A stretch of 64,000 nt of DNA from Stappia stellulata DSM 5886 (GTDB lineage Bacteria > Pseudomonadota > Alphaproteobacteria > Rhizobiales > Stappiaceae): the NCBI RefSeq assembly GCF_000423705.1, contig NZ_AUIM01000004.1, forward strand, positions 248,001 through 312,000, written 5' to 3'. Position 1 is the stretch's first letter. Each line of letters starts with the position of its first letter. Made by a program: the position numbers and the translations under genes. Positions 8,478 through 16,028 of this stretch are shown one piece after another. The notes beneath the pieces are model-generated. The model was not told where the DNA came from and did not search any database. It saw only the letters and a list, made by a program, of their open reading frames with translations.

Positions 8478-8800
8478 GAGCGCTCGATTCCGGCGTGCGG
8501 GCGATCAACGGCTCTCCGGGCAAGTCCAACACCTGCCATCGTTCGAGCGCGACGAGGTCGATCTCGATGGTCAGAATAATATTGGTGACCTGACCAAGGT
8601 CGTGCCGCTGATGGAGGAGGGCAAGGCGATCCCGCTCTTCACTGAGAACCTCAACGACGAGAGGGGAAACCTTGGGCGCAACCCGGCGAGTCGCGACTGT
8701 CCGACCGTGCCCGAAGTCTACCGCGAGGCCCATGACAAGGATTCCTCTGGCCGGCCTGGGGCTCCTGCATGTCGATGACCGGCCACCAGCCTTGTGCGGG
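8478..8800 (+). pseudogene. Remnant of a TctC-type periplasmic binding protein
   Basis: One frame from about 8521 to 8793 encodes a segment with the C-terminal lobe pattern of TctC binding proteins: GDLTKVVPLMEEGKAIPLF, then NLNDERGNLGRNPASRD and CPTVPEVYREAHDKD. The same order, a basic or acidic residue run followed by P.IPT or PTV, is present in the intact tctC at 14,772. There is no start or signal peptide, the upstream frame is broken, and it ends at a stop at 8793. Bases 8,338 to 8,477 and 8,800 to 8,974 hold further fragments I cannot name. Confidence 0.6.
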
Positions 8801-8974
8801 CGAAGTGCCGGAGGCCCCCGTCGCGGCCAAGATGGGCATGTCGAAAGACGACCGGGCATGGCTTGAGGACGACCTCTCCACCGAACATGGTGCCCGCTTC
8901 GGATAGGCAGCCGGATCGGGCCTACGCCGACAGCTGTTCCGGCAGGCGGCTGTCATTTTGAACCCCGGACAGGA

Positions 8975-9740
8975 TTGACAATACGGGCTGTCGGGGTGGT
9001 CGGGCTGGAGAGAAGATCGCTCGGTCTCCACCGCGCCGGCTTCGACGTTCATGTTGCGGACGCAAACCCGGGAACGGCCAAAGCCGCGCGGTGCGCCAGC
9101 GTGTCAATCTGTGTCACTCCCACCGAACTCGGCCAAAGCTGCGACCTGATTGTAGTCATGGTTGGCTTCGAAGTGGGTCTGGAGGCGGTCCTGTTCGGTG
9201 ACAACGGCCTGGTGCCGGCGGCTTCGCTCGGCCTTACAATCGCCTTCGCTTTGACCATTCCTCCCGCCGCGATCAAGCGACTGTGCGAGCGCCTTGTCGG
9301 CACCGGAGCCACGCTGATCGACGCCCCGGTCGCGAGGGACGAAGCAGCTACCCCCGACGGCACGCTTCTGATGTTTGCAGGCGGAACGGATGCCGAGATC
9401 TCCGCATGTCGTCCAGTCTTAGAAGGCTTCTGTTCCGATATCTTTCATGTCGGCCCGCTCGGCGCCGGCCGGACCGCCAAGATGGTCAGCAACATGATCC
9501 TCTGGGCCTGTCTCACGGCCATGGTCGAGGGGCTCGATCTCGCCGAGGCCATGGGCATCGACCGCGAGCGCCTGCGCGCGGCGCTGGCGCCTGGCAGTGG
9601 GCGGAGAAGGACATGACCATCCTGCTCGCCGAGGCCGATGCCGCGCGATGCGCTTTGCCGCTCGCCGGAGCGCTCACGGAGGCGCTCAAGGTGATTAAGA
9701 TCGCCCGCAATCTGCCGATGCCGGACCAGGCAGTTAGGCG
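8975..9740 (+). pseudogene. Frameshifted 3-hydroxyisobutyrate-dehydrogenase-like gene
   Basis: The main frame (8,975 to about 9,590) encodes a beta-hydroxyacid dehydrogenase: VADANPGTA after a Rossmann strand, CDLIVVMV, LIDAPVARDEAATPDGTL with the substrate-binding pattern, then HVGPLGAGRTAKMVSNMI with the catalytic Lys. The N-terminal NAD-binding glycine loop is lost (VGVVGLERRSL in place of GLGxMG). Near 9,590 the family sequence continues in the next frame as WQWAEKDMTILLAEADAARCALPLAGAL and stops at 9,736. Two lesions make it a pseudogene. Confidence 0.75.
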
Positions 9741-9891
9741 ACTTTTCGCGACCAATAGATTCGACCATAAGTGCCAACAATACATTTGGTTTGCTTCGAA
9801 ATCTGCGTGTAGAAGGACTTTTTTGGGGTGAAAAACTAAAAAATCCGCATTCTTTTGCTTCTTTTGACTTGCGGGGCCATATCTGATCGGC

Positions 9892-9909
9892 AAAACTGTT
9901 GACAGTAAA
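9892..9909 (+). promoter_or_regulatory. TGTYRACA operator with plus-strand TTGACA before the monooxygenase operon
   Basis: AAAACTGTTGACAGTAAA has the core TGTTGACA at 9897 to 9904 and near-perfect arms (ACTGTTGACAGT). TTGACA at 9899 to 9904 points towards the monooxygenase gene about 90 bases downstream. Bases 9,740 to 9,890 hold no gene I can see. Confidence 0.65.
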
Positions 9910-9995
9910 GACATTCAAAAGTCATGCGCCAGACTGGCTGCATGCGCGGTTCTGCCGCTTCAGCGGGGCCGCACAAATCTGCGGGAGGGAGAGGG

Positions 9996-11216
9996 ATGCA
10001 CTCAGGCACACGGCAAACCGACATGGCAAACCGGGTGATCGTGGCAGGCGCCGGCCCGGTCGGACTGGCCGCAGCTGTCGCACTAGCCGATCGCGGGGTG
10101 CCCGTGCTGGTGTTGGAGAAGCGTGGCCGCCTGACGGCCGCGTCCAAGGCGTCGACCTTTCATCCCTCGACGCTCGAGATCCTTGATGCGCTCGGCGTCA
10201 TCGCGCCGGTCCTGGCCGCCGGCCAGCGCATTGATCGCATCCAGTACCGAACGGACGCGGCGGGCATCATCGCCGAGTACGATCTCGGGCTTCTGGCCAA
10301 CGAGACGCGCTATCCCTTCCGTCTGCATCTCGAACAGTCACGCGTCACGCCGCTCCTGCTTGACCGGCTCGCGGAGCATGATCATGCCGAAATCCGCTTC
10401 GGCGCCGAGGTCGTGGACGCCGTGAACGAGGATGGCGGCGTGACGGCGGTCGTCGCCGGGCCAGCCGGGTCCGAGACGGTCCGCGGCCTCTATCTGATTG
10501 CCGCCGACGGGGCGCGGTCGGCCATTCGCGACCGGCTCGGCATCGCCTTCGACGGCAGCGCCTATTCCACCAAGGTTCTGCGTCTGATGACCGACATGGA
10601 CCTTGAGGCCTGGTTGCCGGGTCTGGCGCCGGTCACCTATGTCTTCAATGGGGAAAAGTCGATCAGCCTGCTGCGCATGCCGGATTGCTGGCGGATCATC
10701 ATCCGCCTGCCGGTCTCCGTGCCCGACGAGGAGGCGCTGAAGCCCGAATGGATGCTGGCCCGGTTGCGCGAGGTCTTGCCCATGGCCGAGCGGCTGCCAC
10801 CGCTCATCAATACCGACATCTATTCGGCCTCGAAGCGCGTCGCGGCGCGCTATCGCGACGGCGGGGTTTTTCTCGCCGGCGACAGCGTACATGTCACCAA
10901 TACCCGCGGCGGGATGAACATGAACTGTGGTTTGCATGACGCCTGGTATCTCGCCGGTGCAATGGCAGAGGCGATCCAGACCGGTGATCTTAACGCCCTC
11001 GATGCCTATGCCGAAGAGCGTCACCGCATCGCCACCGACTTCCTGATCCCGCGCACCGACCGCAGTGTCGGCGACGCCACGACATGGCTTGAAACCGTTC
11101 GCATGCGCGCCGCCGATCCGGAGGCCACCCGGGCTTTTCTGGTGGAGGGCGCCATGCTGGATATCGCGCCGCGCCCCTTCGGCGCCGGCGCTACGTCAAG
11201 GGAGGCCATGCAATGA
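9996..11216 (+). CDS. FAD-dependent aromatic-type monooxygenase (UbiH/phenol-hydroxylase fold)
   Basis: This roughly 406-residue flavoprotein matches the class A hydroxylase family, which uses NAD(P)H and oxygen to hydroxylate aromatic or related substrates in the cytosol. It has the N-terminal GAGPVGL FAD loop, LIAADGARSAIRDRLG in the middle (the DG motif region) and VFLAGDSVHVTNTRGGMNMNCGLHDAWYLA near the C-terminus, the GD motif contacting the FAD ribityl chain. I start it at the ATG at 9996, seven bases after GGGAGG; an ATG at 10,023 is possible. It overlaps the next gene by ATGA, and the two are probably coupled. The operator at 9897 lies in front of the pair. Confidence 0.92.
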   Translation: MHSGTRQTDMANRVIVAGAGPVGLAAAVALADRGVPVLVLEKRGRLTAASKASTFHPSTLEILDALGVIAPVLAAGQRIDRIQYRTDAAGIIAEYDLGLLANETRYPFRLHLEQSRVTPLLLDRLAEHDHAEIRFGAEVVDAVNEDGGVTAVVAGPAGSETVRGLYLIAADGARSAIRDRLGIAFDGSAYSTKVLRLMTDMDLEAWLPGLAPVTYVFNGEKSISLLRMPDCWRIIIRLPVSVPDEEALKPEWMLARLREVLPMAERLPPLINTDIYSASKRVAARYRDGGVFLAGDSVHVTNTRGGMNMNCGLHDAWYLAGAMAEAIQTGDLNALDAYAEERHRIATDFLIPRTDRSVGDATTWLETVRMRAADPEATRAFLVEGAMLDIAPRPFGAGATSREAMQ

Positions 11217-11974
11217 CGACAACGGTGAAACTGAAAGCAGTCGTACCACCCGAACTCGAGCATTCCCGACGGGTTGCCGTGGCAACACCGCCGGCCAATC
11301 CGACGGTCGAACCGGAGCTGCAATATCTTCTGCCGGCCGGGGTGACCCTCTATACGACGCGTCTTCCGGTGTCCGCCTCGACGCGGCTTGAGACCCGCAA
11401 CGAAGGCTATGTTCGCAACTATGACGATCTCTATGGGAGCTTTGGAGCGCTCAAACCGTCCTCGCTGCTGGTCGGCCTGACCGGCCCGAGCTATCGGCTC
11501 GGTCCCGACGGCGACGAGGACCTCGCCGCTCGCTTGACTGCGGCGGCCGGCGCGCCGGTGCTGACCGTGAGCCTGGCGATTCGCAAGGCGCTTGTCGCGC
11601 TCGGCGCTCAGAGCCTCAATCTGGTCTCTCCCTATCCCGGCTGGCTAACCGAAAAGGCTGTCGCCTATTGGGAGGCGGCCGGCTTCTCCGTGCGTCATGT
11701 CATCAAGGACCAGGAGGACTTCCGGGCCTACGACCTGACGACGGAAGATGTCGTTGCGCTCCTGGAGCGGGTGCCCTTCAACGATGCCGATGCCACTGTT
11801 ATGAGCGGCACTGGCATGATCACCATTCCCGCCATCGTGGCGGCCCGCGCGGAGATTGACCGGCCTGTCCTGTCCTCCAATCTGTGTGGCGCGTGGTGGC
11901 TGACGGGGCAGGCGGGCATCGCCGCCTCGCAGGCGCTCCGCCGGTCATGCCCGGAACTGGCCGACCTGGGATAA
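11213..11974 (+). CDS. Asp/Glu racemase superfamily protein, maleate isomerase/arylmalonate decarboxylase-like, without the usual cysteines
   Basis: This 253-residue protein follows the fold pattern of maleate cis-trans isomerase and arylmalonate decarboxylase: a strand then PPANPTVEPE near residue 25, LVGLTGPSY near 86 to 94, and MSGTGMITIPAI near 197 to 208. The family uses one or two cysteines, in the positions filled here by the TGP segment and by Gly199 of SGTGM (arylmalonate decarboxylase has SCGGL). The only cysteines are 225 (SSNLCGAWW) and 246. It may therefore catalyse something different or use Cys225. It overlaps the monooxygenase stop by ATGA and precedes the GntR gene, suggesting a three-gene operon. 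Confidence 0.75.
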   Translation: MTTTVKLKAVVPPELEHSRRVAVATPPANPTVEPELQYLLPAGVTLYTTRLPVSASTRLETRNEGYVRNYDDLYGSFGALKPSSLLVGLTGPSYRLGPDGDEDLAARLTAAAGAPVLTVSLAIRKALVALGAQSLNLVSPYPGWLTEKAVAYWEAAGFSVRHVIKDQEDFRAYDLTTEDVVALLERVPFNDADATVMSGTGMITIPAIVAARAEIDRPVLSSNLCGAWWLTGQAGIAASQALRRSCPELADLG

Positions 11975-12043
11975 TGTTGGAATGCGGTGCGCAAAACGCA
12001 TCGCATTCCAGTCAAGCCCGCGCCCCTAGCTCGCGAGACAATC

Positions 12044-12904
12044 ATGCCGATCCAGACGCTCCGCACGCCGCTTTTTGTCACCGACGCCGGCGAGCCAAGG
12101 TCGGAATCGCAGAGCCCGGCAGGGCCGCAATCGTCCGCGGCAGGGCCGGCGGGCGGTGAAATTCCGCTCTATTATCGGCTTTATGCAGCGCTGCGGGAGA
12201 AGATCATGGCCGGCGTCTGGCCGCCGCCGCGTCCCCTCCCGACAGAGGCTGAACTGTCCGCTTTTTATGGCGTGTCGCGCGTCACGGTGCGCAGGGCCAT
12301 GGCGCTCCTGGAGGAACAAGGTCTCATCTGGCGCCAGCGCGGCCGAGGCACCTTTGTCAACGACGCGGTCCTCAGCGGCAGCGACCGGTCCAATTTTGGC
12401 GGCTTGATGGAAAACATCAACGACTTCCAGCTCGTCACCACGGTTCAACCGATCCGCATCGCCACCGTCGCCGCCAATGCCGAAGTTGCGCGCCGCCTGG
12501 AAGTCGCCGGCGGCTCGGACGTCCTGCAGGTGGTGCGGGTGCGCCACCGCCCGGACGGCCCGATCTCTCATGTCACCTGCCATGTGCGCTTTCCCGAAGC
12601 CGCCATCATCGACCCGGATCGGCTCGGAAACCGGCCGGTGCTGGCAGCGCTGGAAGCGGCCGGAATCCGCGTCGACCGGGTGGAGCAGGGCCTTTCGGCC
12701 GTCAATGCGGCCGGCGAGGTGGCCGACCGTCTCGAGGTGCCGGTTGGTGCGGCGCTGATCTCCATGTGGCGGGTGGTGCGCGACACGGTCGGCCGGCCTG
12801 TCGAGTTTATCCGCTCGCTCTACCGCCCCGACCGCTATGAGTATCGAGTTGCCCTGTCGCGCCATGCCGGCTCGACGCCGCCCCGCTGGGTGCCGCTCGA
12901 CTGA
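12044..12904 (+). CDS. GntR-family transcriptional regulator with UTRA ligand domain (HutC subfamily)
   Basis: After a 35-residue disordered N-terminus, residues 40 to 105 form the GntR winged helix: PLYYRLYAALREKI, then PLPTEAELSAFYGVSRVTVRRAMALLEEQGLIWRQ split over a recognition helix, then GRGTFV in the wing. Residues 130 to 285 form the UTRA domain that binds a small effector, ending YRPDRYEYRVALSR. Such proteins are usually repressors released by a pathway metabolite. GntR operators follow the pattern GT-N(few)-AC with flanking Y and R, which the recurrent TGTYRACA sites in this cluster match. The start is uncertain between 11,987 and 12,044. It is the only regulator seen in the cluster. 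Confidence 0.9.
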   Translation: MPIQTLRTPLFVTDAGEPRSESQSPAGPQSSAAGPAGGEIPLYYRLYAALREKIMAGVWPPPRPLPTEAELSAFYGVSRVTVRRAMALLEEQGLIWRQRGRGTFVNDAVLSGSDRSNFGGLMENINDFQLVTTVQPIRIATVAANAEVARRLEVAGGSDVLQVVRVRHRPDGPISHVTCHVRFPEAAIIDPDRLGNRPVLAALEAAGIRVDRVEQGLSAVNAAGEVADRLEVPVGAALISMWRVVRDTVGRPVEFIRSLYRPDRYEYRVALSRHAGSTPPRWVPLD

Positions 12905-12995
12905 CACCGAGGGCTTCATGCGGGGGGGCGTCGGCGCCTTTGCCTGCTCGAGCGGTGCGTGGGCTTTTCGTGCCATTCCTGGCGCGAAGCGGCCT

Positions 12996-14492
12996 TCACC
13001 GCAGAAGATATCCGAACCGCGCCCTGGCCGCGTCCCGCTGTTCCTGGGTCGGCCGGGAGCTCTCGGGAAACTGATCGCGCCAGTGGAACGGTATGCAGGC
13101 ATCGATGATCATGCGGGAATTGGTGATGTCGCCGGCTGCGCGCTGTTCCGGCGGAATGCGCGGATCGGCCGGCGAGGTCCAGGCGCCGCGAATGAAGTCC
13201 GTTGAGGTGACCGGATCGGAGCGAGTCAGCGCAGCCCAGATCACCTCGTCCAGATTGGACGGGTCGATATCGTCGTCGACGACGATCACCCACTTGCCGC
13301 CGTAGGCGCCGGCGTGGCACTGGGAGGCAATGTGACCTGCCTGGCGGGCATGGCCGGGATGGCGCTGCTCGATGGCGACGACAGTGAGCATACGGGCCCC
13401 GCCCACTTCATGGCACCAAACACCCGCAATACCGGGAATGCCGCTCGCTTCGATGTTACGCCGCACGATCGCCGTTCGCGTAATCGCCCGGAAACGCGAA
13501 TATTCATCCGGCAGGCTCTGAGGAATGAAGCCGAGCAGGATCGGGTCGCTGCGGTGATAGATCGCCGACACCCGGACAAGCGGCCGCTTGCGGCCCGCCT
13601 CCGTATAGGTGCCGGTCCAGTCGCCGAACGGGCCTTCGGGCACCACTGCCTCCGGGTCGACATAGCCTTCTATGACAATCTCGGCATTGGCGGGGAAGGG
13701 CAGGCCGGTATGGCGGCCACGGACGAGTTCGAGCGGCCGGCCCCGCATGCCGCCGGCAATGTCGTATTCGCTGATTTCGGCCGGGGCTTCGATCCCCGAC
13801 AAAAGGAAGGTGAGCGGATCGCCGCCGACGACGATGGCGACCGGCATATGCTCGCCACGCGCGGCATACTTCTCATGGTGCAGGCGGCCGTGCTTGCCCG
13901 GACCGGCATTATACGACAGGCTCTGGCGATCGTTTAGCATCACCCGATAGCAGCCGAGATTGAGCCAGCCGCTATCGGGGTCGCGGGTCAGATTGAAGCT
14001 GCCGGTGCCGATATACCGGCCGCCGTCTCCCGGATGCCAGAGCGGCGTCGGGAAGATGTCGAGGTCGATGGCGTCCCCCTCCAACACGTTGTCCAGGATT
14101 GGCCCGGTTTCCACGATCCTCGGCGGGATCAGTGCTTCGTTCGGCCGGTAGATCTCGGAGAAGCCATTGCTCAGCGCCTGCTTGTCGTAGTGGGCGGGAA
14201 AGCCGAGTGTCATCGCCTTGCGCTGTCCGCCGAAGATGTTGGTGAGCACCCGGAAGCCCTTGGCGTGGCCCGGAATCTCGTCGAACAGGAGAGCCGGCGT
14301 TGAATCCGAGTGACTAACGAGTTCGGTCGCTGCGCCGATGCCCTCCTGCCAGTCGACGCCGGTTAGCACCTCCAACTCCCCGAGTGCCTCCGCCTCGACG
14401 ATCCAGTCACGCAGATCCGAATAGGCGACATCGAAGCGCTGTCTGTCGGTTTGAGTTTTCGCAGCGTGACCGTCGTCCCGTTTCTGAGCCAT
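12996..14492 (-). CDS. UbiD-family prenyl-FMN-dependent decarboxylase
   Basis: This 498-residue protein has the UbiD length. UbiD enzymes decarboxylate, or carboxylate, unsaturated and aromatic acids with prenylated FMN and Mn. Visible family segments are IFPTPLWHPGDGGRYIGTGSFNLTRDPDSG split across the metal and cofactor site, NAGPGKHGRLHH, and EGPFGDWTGTYTE, which holds the catalytic Glu/Asp pair. The start at 14,492 is chosen because GGAGG lies about nine bases upstream. UbiX for the cofactor is encoded at 3,643. An operator with TTGACA on the minus strand lies 60 bases upstream. The substrate is unknown. Confidence 0.94.
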   Translation of the reverse strand: MAQKRDDGHAAKTQTDRQRFDVAYSDLRDWIVEAEALGELEVLTGVDWQEGIGAATELVSHSDSTPALLFDEIPGHAKGFRVLTNIFGGQRKAMTLGFPAHYDKQALSNGFSEIYRPNEALIPPRIVETGPILDNVLEGDAIDLDIFPTPLWHPGDGGRYIGTGSFNLTRDPDSGWLNLGCYRVMLNDRQSLSYNAGPGKHGRLHHEKYAARGEHMPVAIVVGGDPLTFLLSGIEAPAEISEYDIAGGMRGRPLELVRGRHTGLPFPANAEIVIEGYVDPEAVVPEGPFGDWTGTYTEAGRKRPLVRVSAIYHRSDPILLGFIPQSLPDEYSRFRAITRTAIVRRNIEASGIPGIAGVWCHEVGGARMLTVVAIEQRHPGHARQAGHIASQCHAGAYGGKWVIVVDDDIDPSNLDEVIWAALTRSDPVTSTDFIRGAWTSPADPRIPPEQRAAGDITNSRMIIDACIPFHWRDQFPESSRPTQEQRDAARARFGYLLR

Positions 14493-14548
14493 GTCGCGCG
14501 CTCCTCCTTCGCTGCCTGACGCTCCCGAATGTGAGCTCAAAGATATCC

Positions 14549-14564
14549 AAAGTGTCAACAGAAA
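14549..14564 (-). promoter_or_regulatory. TGTYRACA operator upstream of ubiD
   Basis: AAAGTGTCAACAGAAA, core TGTCAACA at 14,553 to 14,560. On the minus strand it contains TTGACA, directed at the UbiD gene. The -10 region is not obvious. Confidence 0.6.
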
Positions 14565-14676
14565 AGCTAGGTTGGTCTCAAAAGCGCCAGCGACCCCCAT
14601 CTCCATTTCGCAGAAATCTCAAGAAAAACAAAATGTATACGAATTGACATTTCTTGGTTTCTTGAAGGACTCTTCA

Positions 14677-14693
14677 AAACTGTCATCAGTTTG
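14677..14693 (+). promoter_or_regulatory. Variant operator upstream of tctC
   Basis: AAAACTGTCATCAGTTT keeps the arms ACTGT and CAGT but has TGTCATCA (14,681 to 14,688) in the core. A separate TTGACA lies at 14,644. The site is about 80 bases before the tctC start and forms a pair with 14,553 in this divergent region. Confidence 0.45.
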
Positions 14694-14771
14694 AAAAAAG
14701 CGGGCCGCTGTCCCGATGGCGCGAACCCGCATCAAGCGTCGCTGATGAATTGTGAGGAGGAGGAAAAAGCC

Positions 14772-15854
14772 ATGAGTGCAACGAAGAGGATCGCCGCGAC
14801 GGCGGTGCTTGCCATGGGACTGGCATCTGTGCCGGCCCTTGCTGAGACGCCGTTCTACGAGGGCAAGACCATCGAGGTCCTGATCAACTATTCCGCCGGC
14901 GGACCGACGGATGTCGAGGCTCGGCTGATCGCCCGGCATCTCGGCAAGCACATTCCAGGCAATCCAACTATTGTCGCCCGAAACCGCGCCGGTGCCGGCG
15001 GGATGATTGGCATGAACTACATGGCGGATGTGGTCAGGCCGGACGGTTTGACCGTCGCGATCTTCTCGCCGCCGGTCTTCACCGAAGTCCTCGGTGATGC
15101 GGGGCTCGATACCCGCTTCAAGGACTTTATCTGGCTGTCCTCGCTCGCCGTGCCGCAGATCTGTTACGTGCGCCGCGACACGCCACCAGGCGTTGAGGAG
15201 CCAGCCGATCTCCTGCAGGCCGAGACCTTCAACGCGTCCGGAATCCGTCCCACCAGCACGCACGACATCCGCATGCGCCTGTCGCTCGACGTGCTGGGCG
15301 TCGACTACAATTATGTGACCGGCTACAAGGGACTGGCTGGAGCTTCTGCCGCAGTCCTTCAGAACGAGGCGCAGTATTCCTGTGGCTCGATCGCCAGCTA
15401 CCGGTCTTCCGTGGTGCCGTCGATGGTGGAGACCGGCATTGCCATGCCGCTATTCTACTATGCGGTCGTCGATGCGACGGGGAATGACGTCCTCAATGCG
15501 AGCCTGCCCGACATCCCGACATTCCGAGACTATTACCGGTCCGTCCACGGCGAAAACCCCTCCGGTGAGGTCTATGAGGTCTTCGAGGCGGTCAACAATC
15601 TGAAGACCAGCCTACAGCGCGGCTCCTTTGTCCCGCTCGGCACGCCCGATGAAGCGGTCGACGCCCTGCGTCAGGCCTGGAAGGCGCTTGAGACCGATGA
15701 GGAATTCCTTAGCGCATACGAGGAGGCGTTCCAGGCGAAGCCGGTCATTTCGCACGGCGAGGAGACGATGGCGCTGATCGAATCCCTGGATGACATCGAC
15801 GCCGACCTGGTGAAGTTCCTCAGCGACTACATCGCCGCCGGCTCCGACAACTGA
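14772..15854 (+). CDS. TctC-family periplasmic solute-binding protein
   Basis: The ATG at 14,772 follows GAGGAGGAGG. Residues 1 to 25 are a Sec signal peptide (Arg/Lys, a hydrophobic core, then PALAETP). The mature protein begins FYEGKTIEVLINYSAGGPTDVEAR, the ligand-loop pattern of TctC/Bug proteins, and has NRAGAGGMIGMNY. At 360 residues it is slightly longer than usual. It captures a carboxylate in the periplasm for the TctA-TctB membrane part encoded next, 174 bases downstream. This is the only intact tctC in the window and may serve both TTT systems. Confidence 0.93.
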   Translation: MSATKRIAATAVLAMGLASVPALAETPFYEGKTIEVLINYSAGGPTDVEARLIARHLGKHIPGNPTIVARNRAGAGGMIGMNYMADVVRPDGLTVAIFSPPVFTEVLGDAGLDTRFKDFIWLSSLAVPQICYVRRDTPPGVEEPADLLQAETFNASGIRPTSTHDIRMRLSLDVLGVDYNYVTGYKGLAGASAAVLQNEAQYSCGSIASYRSSVVPSMVETGIAMPLFYYAVVDATGNDVLNASLPDIPTFRDYYRSVHGENPSGEVYEVFEAVNNLKTSLQRGSFVPLGTPDEAVDALRQAWKALETDEEFLSAYEEAFQAKPVISHGEETMALIESLDDIDADLVKFLSDYIAAGSDN

Positions 15855-16028
15855 CCGGCTCCGGCCGGGCGATCGCACGGCGGTCGCCCGGCTGGTCCGG
15901 GCCTTGTTTCGAGCCAGATCGCCCGACTTGCATCACCTCCGGCTGCGTGGAGCGGGCGGGCTTCACGCGGCGCCGGCCCATTCGCGATGACCGCGGCCCG
16001 GGGGCCGGAAAGTGTCACGGAGACCGCA

